From JARRQB01 sp965368585 (lineage in GTDB: Bacteria; Pseudomonadota; Gammaproteobacteria; Chromatiales; Chromatiaceae): DNA of 13,182 bases. The stretch covers positions 1 through 13,182 of the forward strand of contig CBDUNM010000143.1 of assembly GCA_965368585.1 (NCBI GenBank), in the 5' to 3' direction. Made by a program: the position numbers and the translations under genes. Of this stretch, positions 5,980 through 13,182 are shown in pieces (the stretch's first letter is position 1; each line of letters opens with the position of its first letter). Under the pieces are notes generated by a model that saw only the letters and a program-made list of their open reading frames with translations, had not been told where the DNA came from and did not search any database.

Positions 5980-6942
5980 TCAGCCCGAGGCCTTCCTCTT
6001 GAGGGCGGTCGGCAGCTGGGCGCCTCGATCGAGCTTTTTGACGGTATTGGGCAGGTTCTCCCACACGATGTCCGCCAACGCATCCAGCGCCGCGCGGCGC
6101 GGGAAACTGCGCCGATATACCATTTGCACGCGACGCAACGCGTCATCCAGGTCCAGCTTACGCGCGACGATGCCCGAATCGGTCATCCAGGGTCCGCGCA
6201 CCGCCAACGCCGGTACCAGCGTGCAGCCGAAGCCGGCGCCAACCAGATGCAACAAGGTTTCCAGGCTGGCGGCACGTAAATCGGCCATTTCCCCCTGCCG
6301 GTTCGCCTCGCTCATCCGGCACACTTCCATGGCCTGCTGGGTAAGACAGTGCCCGTCGGCGAGCAGCAGCAGGTCGACCGTGTTCAAATCGCGACGGGTG
6401 ATCTCGTCTTTGTAGTACAGCGCGTGGTCGACCGGGTGCGCCAGCCAAAAGGGTTCTTCGAACAACGGGATCGCCGCCAGATCCTGTTCGTCGACCGGCG
6501 TGGCGATCAACGCGACATCGATCTGATGGGCACGCAGGCGTTCGAGCAGGGTGTCGGTGATCTCCTCCGAGAGCACCAGGCGCAACTGCGGGTACTTGCG
6601 CTTGAGCGGCACCAGTATGAGGGGCATCAGATAGGGGCTGATGGTGGGAATTGCGCCGACGCGCAGCGGCCCGGCCAACGGATCGCTGGCCGCGCGCGCG
6701 AGCTGCTGGATGGCGTCGGCCTGCTCCATGATCAGCTTTGAATGGTTGACCACCTCCTCGCCAATCGGCGTCACCGAAACCGAGCGATTGGTGCGCTCAA
6801 ACAGCGTTACGCCCAGCTCTTCTTCCAGTTTCTTGATCTGCCCGCTCAAGGTTGGCTGACTGACGAAGCAGCGTTCGGCGGCCTTGCCGAAATGCCGGGT
6901 TTCAGCAACTGCGATCAGGTATTTGAGGTCTCTGAGGTTCAT
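5980..6942 (-). CDS. oxyR: OxyR, hydrogen-peroxide-sensing LysR-type regulator
   Basis: OxyR is a cytoplasmic tetrameric activator that is oxidised by peroxide and turns on peroxide-defence genes such as catalase and alkyl hydroperoxide reductase. The 320-residue protein has an N-terminal LysR helix-turn-helix (about 1-60, LKYLIAVAETRHFGKAAERCFVSQPTLSGQIKKLE split across it) and a LysR substrate-type domain (about 90-300). The redox pair lies in LADGHCLTQQAMEVC at Cys199 and Cys208, the same numbers as in E. coli OxyR, so it should form the regulatory disulfide. ATG 6940-6942 matches the usual N-terminus MNLRDLKYL; the ribosome site is weak. It follows yqhA by 117 bases on the same strand, and the gap could hold its own promoter. 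No catalase or ahpC gene is visible nearby. The call is firm because of the cysteine spacing. Confidence 0.96.
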   Translation of the reverse strand: MNLRDLKYLIAVAETRHFGKAAERCFVSQPTLSGQIKKLEEELGVTLFERTNRSVSVTPIGEEVVNHSKLIMEQADAIQQLARAASDPLAGPLRVGAIPTISPYLMPLILVPLKRKYPQLRLVLSEEITDTLLERLRAHQIDVALIATPVDEQDLAAIPLFEEPFWLAHPVDHALYYKDEITRRDLNTVDLLLLADGHCLTQQAMEVCRMSEANRQGEMADLRAASLETLLHLVGAGFGCTLVPALAVRGPWMTDSGIVARKLDLDDALRRVQMVYRRSFPRRAALDALADIVWENLPNTVKKLDRGAQLPTALKRKASG

Positions 6943-7059
6943 TTCGCCCGGTCAGTACTGGGTTAACCCGCCGCGGTCCGTTTGATGATCACCAACGGTG
7001 TGTCACCGGGAAATATCATTCATTACGGGAAAAGCGGGGAACTTACGCGACCCGGCAAC

Positions 7060-7566
7060 CTAATGTTCCGTTCGATGCGAGGCGAATGACATCTTGTCCA
7101 GTACACCCATCATGACGGCAGACACCACAAAGGTCAGGTGGATGATAACGTACCACATCAGCTTGTCGTTTTCGATCTGCTGCGCGTTCATGAAGGCGCG
7201 CAACAGGTGGATGGACGAGATCGCCACGATGGAAGCGGCCACCTTGAGCTTGAGCGTGCCCGCATCCAGCTTGCCCAGCCAACCGAGTTTTTCGTCGTCC
7301 GCCTCCAGGTCGATCCGCGACACGAAGTTCTCGTAACCGGAAAACATCACCATCACCACGAGGCTGGCGACCAGCACCAGATCGATCAGTGCCAGGATGG
7401 TCAGCACCATGTCGGTTTCGGCCATCGTCACGATGTGCGACAAGACGTGAAAGACCTCTTGAAAAAACTTGATGCCCAACGCCAGGAGGGCCAGTGACAG
7501 GCCCAGGTAGACCGGGGCGAGTATCCAGCGGCTGGCGAACAGCAGCCGTTCGATCAACTTCTCCAT
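7060..7566 (-). CDS. yqhA: YqhA family (UPF0114) inner-membrane protein
   Basis: The 168-residue protein matches the length (E. coli YqhA is 164) and pattern of the YqhA/UPF0114 family of membrane proteins, whose function is not established. It opens with EKLIERLLFASRWILAPVYLG split across the start, a family-typical beginning. Membrane segments are predicted near 14-34, 53-76, 108-125 and 137-155, with a hydrophilic cytoplasmic-type stretch at 82-105 (RIDLEADDEKLGWLGKLD). The ATG at 7564-7566 has AGGA 9 bases upstream. It lies 63 bases downstream of tamB on the same strand; a TACAAT box in that gap suggests its own promoter in addition to any read-through. Nothing is truncated. Confidence 0.93.
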   Translation of the reverse strand: MEKLIERLLFASRWILAPVYLGLSLALLALGIKFFQEVFHVLSHIVTMAETDMVLTILALIDLVLVASLVVMVMFSGYENFVSRIDLEADDEKLGWLGKLDAGTLKLKVAASIVAISSIHLLRAFMNAQQIENDKLMWYVIIHLTFVVSAVMMGVLDKMSFASHRTEH

Positions 7567-7606
7567 AGAAGGGGTTCCTACTGTGAGGGTTTAACAACGG
7601 GCGCCC

Positions 7607-7633
7607 ATTGTAGCCGCAGCCATGCCACTTCAA
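7607..7633 (-). promoter_or_regulatory. Possible promoter of yqhA
   Basis: Read on the minus strand, TACAAT (7607-7612, one mismatch to TATAAT) is preceded by TTGAAG (7628-7633, four of six to TTGACA) with a 15-base spacer, shorter than the usual 17. Transcription would begin near 7600, about 35 bases before the yqhA ATG. It overlaps the end of tamB. Pattern match only. Confidence 0.3.
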
Positions 7634-10600
7634 TCGTGTTCCAGGCGATAATAGAGATCGACCGCCTGCTCCTCTCCGGCGCGGCTCTCGACCTCCAGGT
7701 GCTCGCTCAGCTTCAGGCGCAACAGTACCGACCCTTGCGGGTCGAACAGGCCCTGGCTGTACCCCAGATACAGGTTGGGGTTGAGGTACTTGCCGAGCAA
7801 CAGGGAACTGCCTTGCAGACCGTCGTCGCCGCTTTCCACCTTGATTTCGTCCAGACCGAGCCGGTTGCCAAGATTTTGAAGTAAGGGCTCACTTTTTGAC
7901 AAGCCCATAGTCAATGCCGCACTCGCGATATCGAACCCCTCTTGCTCGCCCGCCTGGTTGAGTCCCCTGCCCGTCAGGAGGTAAGCCAGGGCTTCGGCCT
8001 CGGGCAACGTCGGCTCGCTGTATATCCGTGGTTGCGGCTTGGCCAAGGGGCCGCTCATGGCGAGATAGGCCTTGACGGTCCCGTCGCGCGATTCGCGCAC
8101 GGCGCGCAGATCCAGGTCCGGGTTGCCGGGTGGCCCGGCGAAGATCAGACGGCCCTGCTCCACCGTCAGGTCCTGCCCGTAAGCCTGGTAGGCGGCATCC
8201 TTGAGCTCGATCTTGCCGTCGAGCAGGGTACCGCGCCGATCAACCACGGCATCCACCGCGCCCACCAGCGTGGTCTTCAAGCCGAAGCCGCTGAAGGTGA
8301 CCTTGTCGCCCAGCACGACCCGCACATCGGCGGTCAGGTTATCGGGTGCCGGGGCTTGCGCGGGTTCGGCGCCCTCGCCCACCAGTATTTCGTCGTCCGA
8401 CACCGACACGGCGGACGCCGGCACTTCGTTGATCGTAATCTTGGCTTGCGGAATCAACAAACGACCCGACAGGCGATACGGAGCATTACCCTCGATTTTG
8501 AGGTCGGGCGACAAGGCCACGTCGGCTTCGGGCAACTGGGCGGCGCGGAAACGGTCTCCGGTGACCGCGATATCGACATAGGGTCCGCCCGGCCGCGCGG
8601 GATCGACGCTGCCGCTGATCGCGAGCCTGCCCTCCCCTGACTTCAGGCCGCCATCCAGGGTCAATGGCCCGGTTCCGTCGCCGCGAACCTGGAGATTGAT
8701 ATCCGCCAGCTGCAGCCCCGCCGCCGGAATCCTTGCGCTAGCGTCGATCACCCGTATTTGGCCGTCGACCTTGGGAGACGCGACGCTGCCGCCCAGACCC
8801 ACATCCAGGGTGAGTTCTCCTGTCACCGCGTCCAGCGCCGGCACGAAACCGCTCACCAGTCGCAGATCGGGGAAACGCGCGGTCATGCGTCCACCCAGGG
8901 CACGCTGCGGCCCCGGCCCCACGGTGAAAGCGCCTTGGGCCGCACCGTCCTGCGCAAGCTGCAGGTTGAGCGCCACCTCACCCCGGTCGTCGGCGAAAGA
9001 CCCGTCGATGCGGACGTCGCTGTAAGTCAGTTCGAACGCCTCCTCGTCGGTGGGCACCCGCAGGATGCCGTTGCCGGGGCGGATCTCGAACCGGGCCGTA
9101 GGGTTGGCGGGCGGACCTGTCACTTCGAACTGCGCGGCCAGCTTGCCCGTCAGGACGGCCTCGCCCGGGATCAGTTCCGCCCACTGCTCGAGGTCGAGGT
9201 CCCGCAGACGGCCGCGCAAATCCAGGCCGGCGGCCGCCTGCCATCCGCCGTCGACGCAAACACTGGTCGCACGCTGCACCAGGCACAGTTCGTCGATCTG
9301 CGCGCGCTCAGGACCCAACTGCAGGGCAGCCGCCCGCTCGGCCTGCCAGGTACCGGCTTGCGGTTGCTGCAGGCGCAGGGTCGTCAGCTTGCCCTGCCAG
9401 GTGTCCTGCTCCAGACCGCCCTGCGCCGCGAGCGTCAGGTCGAGCGCGTTGCCTGCGGCGGACACGGCGACTTTGTGGCTCTCCAGGCGGCCATCCAGAC
9501 CGGCGGTAATCCGCGACATGACCAACTCCCCGTCGATCAGATCGCTGACCTCGAGCTTGGCATGACCGCCCTGCCCGTCCCAGTCCACATCCAGTTCGAG
9601 TGCGTCGACGCGCAGCTGTTCGAAACCGAGCTGCCTGCCTTTGAGGCGGCTGACGACCTGCGGCACCGACGGCCGACCGCCGATCTTACCCTGGCCGTTG
9701 AGTTTCCCCGCCAGACCAGGATACAACTGCGCCAGCTGCGGCGCGTCGATCGAAAAAGCGAGATCCAGGACCTCGCCCGCACTCCCGTCGACGCGCACCC
9801 GATTGGCGCCCGAAACCAAGTCGAGTTGCTTCACGCTCAGCACGGCACCGTCGTACTGCAACAACCCCGAAGCCTTCAGCGGCTGGTTACGCAGGGTGCC
9901 GCCGAGTTCGGCGATATTGGCGCTGACTATCGGTAGTTCTTCACGAATCTCGCCGCTAGAGGTAAGCGAACCGGCGATCCGCCCCGGCCAATCCGGGTAC
10001 CTCGCGCCCGGATTGATCTGCGCCAGATCGACCTGCAAATCCCAGTGCACGGCGGGCGACCACCCGACCAGCCCGGTGATCTCGGCCTGACCTTCCAGCG
10101 CCCCGATCCGCAGCGGCTCGAGCCTCAGCTGCTCGGCGTTCCCCTCGCCCTGCAGACTGATTGACGCCGGCGGGATCTGTGCGCCGCGCGCCCGGGTGGT
10201 CAATTGCACCACGTAGTCGGACGTGCGCCCCTTGACGTCGATGCGGCCCTCCAAACTCTCGAATTCGGCTGCTCCCTGCAACGGCCAGGCGACCAGCGGC
10301 CAGCTGGCCGACAGGTCGAACGCCGGCTCGATCTCGTTCAGGTCCAACGACCCGTCGACCGTGATTGGCGTGGGCTCGATGATCCTCAAACGTATATCGG
10401 GCAAAAGTGCGGGGCCGCTCAAGACCAGTTCGGCGCGCAGGTTCCCGAGGTCGGGCAATCGGCCTCCGGCGGTAATCTGTGCGGACACCGTATGCGGCGC
10501 CGAAGGTGCCATCGAGAGCTGTCCCTTTACCTCGACCTGCTCGGCGTCGACGGTCAGGCCGCTGAGGGACCAGTCCGCGGCTTGCAGGCGGATCGCGGTT

Positions 10601-11082
10601 TCGATCAATTTAAACCGGACGTCCGAGTTTTCTTGTCGAATGGCCAGGTCGTCGATCGCCAGGCGGTCGACGACAATCTCCAGCGGCAATGCGAGATCGG
10701 GAATGGCCGGCTTGGTCGGCGGTGCGTCGGTCGGCGGTGGCGGGCGTACCTGCAGTCCGGCTACGTTGAGCAATTCGATGTGCAACCGACGGTCGAGCAG
10801 AGCGCGCGGCTGCCAGCGGAGCACGAAGCGATCGGCCGCCACCTCGGCACCGGCGGCCTCCAGATGCACGCCGGACAAGCGCAGTTCATGCAGCAGACTT
10901 CCGCTTACGCCGTCGATTTCCAACGAAACATCGGCTTTTGTTGCCAATTGCTGCGAAATGCCAATCAACCACCGGGTGCCGGTTTCACTGTTGGCCAGAC
11001 CCAGCAGGGCGAGCGGAACACCGATCACGGCGACCAGCACCAGCGCCACCAGGATCTTGGCGAAGCGGACCAGCCACTTCAC
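7630..11082 (-). CDS. tamB: TamB, inner-membrane-anchored AsmA-like translocation/lipid-transport protein
   Basis: TamB spans the periplasm and works with TamA; the pair has been implicated in outer-membrane protein insertion and in phospholipid transport between the membranes. The 1150-residue protein (E. coli TamB is 1259) begins with a membrane anchor (about 8-30, ILVALVLVAVIGVPLALLG), continues with a long run of beta-strand repeats typical of the AsmA/VPS13-like groove, and ends with the conserved TamB (DUF490) C-terminal domain, including YLLTGRG, SLLLGKYLNPNLYLGYSQG and the terminal LYYRLEHD. GTG 11082 is chosen as start because it places the anchor at the N-terminus and overlaps the tamA stop as GTGA; the frame remains open upstream to 11265, but that part lies inside tamA and is a shadow. 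The Pro/Thr-rich linker at about 110-125 (PPPPTDAPPTKP) is a local oddity. Translational coupling to tamA is likely. Confidence 0.95.
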   Translation of the reverse strand: MKWLVRFAKILVALVLVAVIGVPLALLGLANSETGTRWLIGISQQLATKADVSLEIDGVSGSLLHELRLSGVHLEAAGAEVAADRFVLRWQPRALLDRRLHIELLNVAGLQVRPPPPTDAPPTKPAIPDLALPLEIVVDRLAIDDLAIRQENSDVRFKLIETAIRLQAADWSLSGLTVDAEQVEVKGQLSMAPSAPHTVSAQITAGGRLPDLGNLRAELVLSGPALLPDIRLRIIEPTPITVDGSLDLNEIEPAFDLSASWPLVAWPLQGAAEFESLEGRIDVKGRTSDYVVQLTTRARGAQIPPASISLQGEGNAEQLRLEPLRIGALEGQAEITGLVGWSPAVHWDLQVDLAQINPGARYPDWPGRIAGSLTSSGEIREELPIVSANIAELGGTLRNQPLKASGLLQYDGAVLSVKQLDLVSGANRVRVDGSAGEVLDLAFSIDAPQLAQLYPGLAGKLNGQGKIGGRPSVPQVVSRLKGRQLGFEQLRVDALELDVDWDGQGGHAKLEVSDLIDGELVMSRITAGLDGRLESHKVAVSAAGNALDLTLAAQGGLEQDTWQGKLTTLRLQQPQAGTWQAERAAALQLGPERAQIDELCLVQRATSVCVDGGWQAAAGLDLRGRLRDLDLEQWAELIPGEAVLTGKLAAQFEVTGPPANPTARFEIRPGNGILRVPTDEEAFELTYSDVRIDGSFADDRGEVALNLQLAQDGAAQGAFTVGPGPQRALGGRMTARFPDLRLVSGFVPALDAVTGELTLDVGLGGSVASPKVDGQIRVIDASARIPAAGLQLADINLQVRGDGTGPLTLDGGLKSGEGRLAISGSVDPARPGGPYVDIAVTGDRFRAAQLPEADVALSPDLKIEGNAPYRLSGRLLIPQAKITINEVPASAVSVSDDEILVGEGAEPAQAPAPDNLTADVRVVLGDKVTFSGFGLKTTLVGAVDAVVDRRGTLLDGKIELKDAAYQAYGQDLTVEQGRLIFAGPPGNPDLDLRAVRESRDGTVKAYLAMSGPLAKPQPRIYSEPTLPEAEALAYLLTGRGLNQAGEQEGFDIASAALTMGLSKSEPLLQNLGNRLGLDEIKVESGDDGLQGSSLLLGKYLNPNLYLGYSQGLFDPQGSVLLRLKLSEHLEVESRAGEEQAVDLYYRLEHD

Positions 11083-12794
11083 AGGTCGGCACCCAGGCCG
11101 AAATGGATGCGCCAGTCGTCGTCGCTGGTGTCGTCGGGCACCGCGACGTCCAGGCGCAGTCGCCCGACCGGCGAATACCAGCGTAGACCGACGCCGTAAC
11201 CATACCGGGTCGTAAAATCGCTGTTGTCGTAGGCATTGCCCGCGTCGACGAACGCCGCCGCCCACCAGTCTTCGCCGTGGATGGGGTGCTCGTATTCCAG
11301 ACTGCCGGTCAATAGATTGTGACCGCCTTGGGGATCGCCGTCGTCGTCGGTCGGCCCGAGCGACTCGTAGGCATAACCGCGCACGCTGTTGTCGCCGCCG
11401 GCGAAAAACCGCAACGAGGCGGGCAGCTCGGTAAATACGTCGGCCCAGGTCGAGCCGAGCTCAACGCGGCCGGTGACACGTCCGCCCCCGCCAAACCGAT
11501 GAATACCTTTGGCGTGCGCCCGAACCTGCACGAAGGTCGCGGTCGACAACAGACCCTGGTAGGCGCCACGGACCTCGAAACCCAAGCGGTAACCGCGGCG
11601 GGTACGCAGCGGGTTGTCGGAGTACGTCTTGGCCAGACTCCAGCCGGGCATGAGCAAGGTCGCCGTGGTCGTCTCGTCGCCGATAGTGGAGCGTTCGTGC
11701 AGCAGTTCGACGAAGCGGGTCTCGGTCCATTTTTTGTGATGAAACGTCTGCCGGATCGCCATTTTTACGCTGTCGCTTTCACTGCTGTCGGTTTCCTCAT
11801 GCAGCACGCCCAAGCTCAGATCGAACTGCCACTTGTGCGGGTTCTCGCCCGGCAGCATGTAGTCGAAGGTCAGCCCGGACTCCACGGTGGATAAGCGCAT
11901 TTCGCTGCCGAACCGGTGCCCGTGACGATTTACGAAGCGATTCTGATAGCCGAAGCTGAAGCGCGGACCGGAGTCAGTCGCGTACCCGATGCCGGCTCGC
12001 CAGGCGTGCCGGGGCAGGGCGGTCAGCTTGACGTCCACGGGGATGGCGTAGTCCCGCGCCGCGGCGCGGCGCGGGCTAACCTCCACGCCACCCAAATAAC
12101 CGGCGTTGCTGAGATTGCGATCCAGCGTTACCAGTTTCCTGGCATCGTAGTAGGCGCCTTCGTCCAGTGCCGCCAGCCGCCGTACAAAGTCTTCCGCAAG
12201 CGGCTGTTCGCTCAATTTCAGCGGACCGAAGCGGTAGCGATTGCCGCTCTCGAACCGCAGGAAGATCACCGCGGTACCTTCACCCGGATTGACGCGCAAC
12301 TCGTTGGTTGCGAACGCGGCATCGAAATAGCCGCGCTCGAGCGCAAGGTCTCTCAGCTGCCCTTTGATGGCCTCGTAACGCCCATGGTGTAACGGGTCGC
12401 CCGGTTTAACCGACAGCTCGCGCCGCAGCCGCTTGAAGGCAGGGTCGGCGTCGGCGGCCCCGACGATCTCGAGCGCGACATCTTTCACGCGTACGCGTTC
12501 ACCGACGTCGACGACAATACCCACCCGCCAGCACGCGTCTCCGAACGAAAGCTGTTTTTCGACGGACGGCCGGTAGTAGCCCAGCGCGCGCACGGCCGGC
12601 TCCAGCTCCTGTTCGACGCGGCTGAACAGGCGCTTGATCCGCCATTGCGGCGCATCGCACGGCTCTTTGCTCAGGCTGAGGTGGGCGCGGATATTGTCCG
12701 CGACCTCGTCGGGCGCTTCGATCTCGAGATCAGCGACGGCGGTCGCCGAAATAGCGGCCAGGGCAGTCAGCAGAAGGGCAGGGTACCGGAGCAT
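11079..12794 (-). CDS. tamA: TamA, Omp85-family outer-membrane protein
   Basis: TamA is the outer-membrane partner of TamB. The 571-residue protein (E. coli TamA is 577) has a signal peptide (1-21, cleavage probably after ATAVA), three POTRA domains (about 22-97, 103-177 and 184-258) and a 16-strand Omp85 barrel (about 265-571). The conserved loop-6 motif is seen at FFAGGDNSVRGYAYESLGP (463-481), with Val-Arg-Gly-Tyr at 471-474. Cys46 and Cys88 in POTRA1 could form a disulfide (inference). ATG 12792-12794 is the only start in frame, since a TGA lies 9 bases before it (12804-12806). No Shine-Dalgarno sequence is evident; the leader there is AT-rich. Its stop overlaps the tamB GTG by 4 bases. 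TamA rather than BamA is supported by three POTRA domains instead of five and the adjacent tamB. Confidence 0.96.
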   Translation of the reverse strand: MLRYPALLLTALAAISATAVADLEIEAPDEVADNIRAHLSLSKEPCDAPQWRIKRLFSRVEQELEPAVRALGYYRPSVEKQLSFGDACWRVGIVVDVGERVRVKDVALEIVGAADADPAFKRLRRELSVKPGDPLHHGRYEAIKGQLRDLALERGYFDAAFATNELRVNPGEGTAVIFLRFESGNRYRFGPLKLSEQPLAEDFVRRLAALDEGAYYDARKLVTLDRNLSNAGYLGGVEVSPRRAAARDYAIPVDVKLTALPRHAWRAGIGYATDSGPRFSFGYQNRFVNRHGHRFGSEMRLSTVESGLTFDYMLPGENPHKWQFDLSLGVLHEETDSSESDSVKMAIRQTFHHKKWTETRFVELLHERSTIGDETTTATLLMPGWSLAKTYSDNPLRTRRGYRLGFEVRGAYQGLLSTATFVQVRAHAKGIHRFGGGGRVTGRVELGSTWADVFTELPASLRFFAGGDNSVRGYAYESLGPTDDDGDPQGGHNLLTGSLEYEHPIHGEDWWAAAFVDAGNAYDNSDFTTRYGYGVGLRWYSPVGRLRLDVAVPDDTSDDDWRIHFGLGADL

Positions 12795-13106
12795 GAATTG
12801 GAATCAAAACTATCAACAGAAATTCGCCAAAGAGGGCGATCCTAAGCCGCATAGCAGTTTGCAGTAACACAATCTGAAATGCACGTTTTACACGTTATCG
12901 CACCCACCGACTCGGTTGCCGGCAATCGCATGTCGTCGCAAGGTCGGAGTTGGTCCGCGGCGCGAGAGGGGGCCGGCCGACGCCGCAATGTAGTCGAAAT
13001 CAATAGAAAACCCACCCCGGGAACCACTTCACATCAACCACAAGGTCGGTATTCCGGGGTGTGAAAAATGCTATAAAGCGCCGATCAGCAGCGCAGGGCA
13101 TAAACA
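12795..13106. other. Divergent intergenic region between tamA and the edge gene
   Basis: No gene is recognised here. For tamA (minus strand), TTACTG (12862-12867) and TAGGAT (12839-12844) with a 17-base spacer is a weak promoter candidate. For the plus-strand edge gene, TATAAA at 13072-13077, preceded by TGC, is a possible extended -10 without a good -35. A larger inverted repeat lies just before it (13013-13061). Open frames across 12879-13064 look like shadows. Confidence 0.5.
13013..13061. repeat. Inverted repeat ahead of the edge gene
   Basis: The left arm CACCCCGGGAA (13013-13023) pairs with the right arm TTCCGGGGTG (13052-13061), 10 base pairs with one bulged G, around a 28-base loop. 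Read on the minus strand it is followed by GGTTTTC, so a weak terminator is possible; an operator upstream of TATAAA (13072) is an alternative. Confidence 0.5.
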
Positions 13107-13182
13107 ATGACCGACCCTTCAGGTCCGCTATATTTAGCCCATGTCAAGCAAGGGAAAGACGGCGCGTGGGCGCACCATGAAC
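13107..13182 (+). CDS. Start of a plus-strand gene cut by the right edge; possibly a Cas3 HD-domain N-terminus
   Basis: ATG 13107 opens a frame that stays open to the edge (25 codons). AGGG lies 8 bases before the ATG, a good ribosome site. The visible residues include GPLYLAHV and, about 10 residues on, WAHHE. Type I CRISPR Cas3 proteins often begin with a hydrophobic residue pair, then AH, a short Gly/charged stretch, a Trp, and then a helix with HL, which this resembles. With so few residues this is a suggestion only. A second ATG at 13141 in another frame is also open to the edge but lacks a well-spaced ribosome site. The gene diverges from tamA. Confidence 0.4.
   Translation, partial: MTDPSGPLYLAHVKQGKDGAWAHHE

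Noticed and set aside
6996..7008. CGGTG/CACCG hairpin between yqhA and oxyR as a terminator
   Set aside because: The stem has only five base pairs and no T run follows on either strand.
7942..11199. Long plus-strand open frames opposite tamB (8758-9936, 10204-11199, 10223-11215 and others)
   Set aside because: They are antisense shadows of a GC-rich coding region, with no recognisable domains.
11083..11265. Longer tamB start inside tamA
   Set aside because: The extra 61 residues are Arg-rich shadow sequence of tamA; the membrane anchor begins right after GTG 11082.
13141..13182. Alternative start ATG 13141 in another frame at the right edge
   Set aside because: No ribosome site at usable distance; ATG 13107 has AGGG 8 bases upstream. 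It cannot be fully excluded without more sequence.

Overview
The window reads as ordinary chromosome from a GC-rich gammaproteobacterium. The evidence is the gene order dapF-DUF484-xerC, an OxyR with the two redox cysteines at positions 199 and 208, a tamA-tamB pair and a YqhA-type membrane protein. A Gly/Tyr-rich exported protein resembling sulfur-globule envelope proteins hints at a sulfur oxidiser (Chromatiales-like), but that is inference. There is no rRNA, tRNA, insertion sequence or CRISPR array in the window.

Left block (1-2285, plus strand): the 3' part of dapF, a DUF484 gene and xerC form a tight operon with overlapping stop and start codons. Converging on it from the minus strand are a small antibiotic-biosynthesis-monooxygenase-like gene (2310-2672), whose natural start codon appears to be ATA, and a secreted Gly/Tyr-rich repeat protein (2811-3266), which has a clear intrinsic terminator.

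Middle block (3267-5979): a 565-base intergenic region with several small hairpins leads into a plus-strand pair. The first gene is a CNNM/CBS-domain membrane protein and the second a DUF2784 membrane protein. After about 270 empty bases comes a 5'-truncated remnant of a MocR-type regulator (5686-5952), which converges on oxyR.

Right block (5980-12794, minus strand): tamA and tamB (outer-membrane assembly/translocation pair, overlapping by 4 bases), then yqhA, then oxyR, all in one direction. tamA and tamB are clearly one unit. yqhA probably has its own promoter, and oxyR is separated from yqhA by 117 bases. A 312-base divergent region follows. At the extreme right edge a plus-strand gene begins at 13107; its 25 visible residues faintly resemble the start of a Cas3 HD domain.

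The most noteworthy items are the possible cas3 start at the edge with an inverted repeat before it, the ATA start, the MocR remnant, the repeat-bearing Gly/Tyr protein, and the paired 3-base-loop hairpins ahead of the CNNM gene. No complete novel system is visible inside the window.
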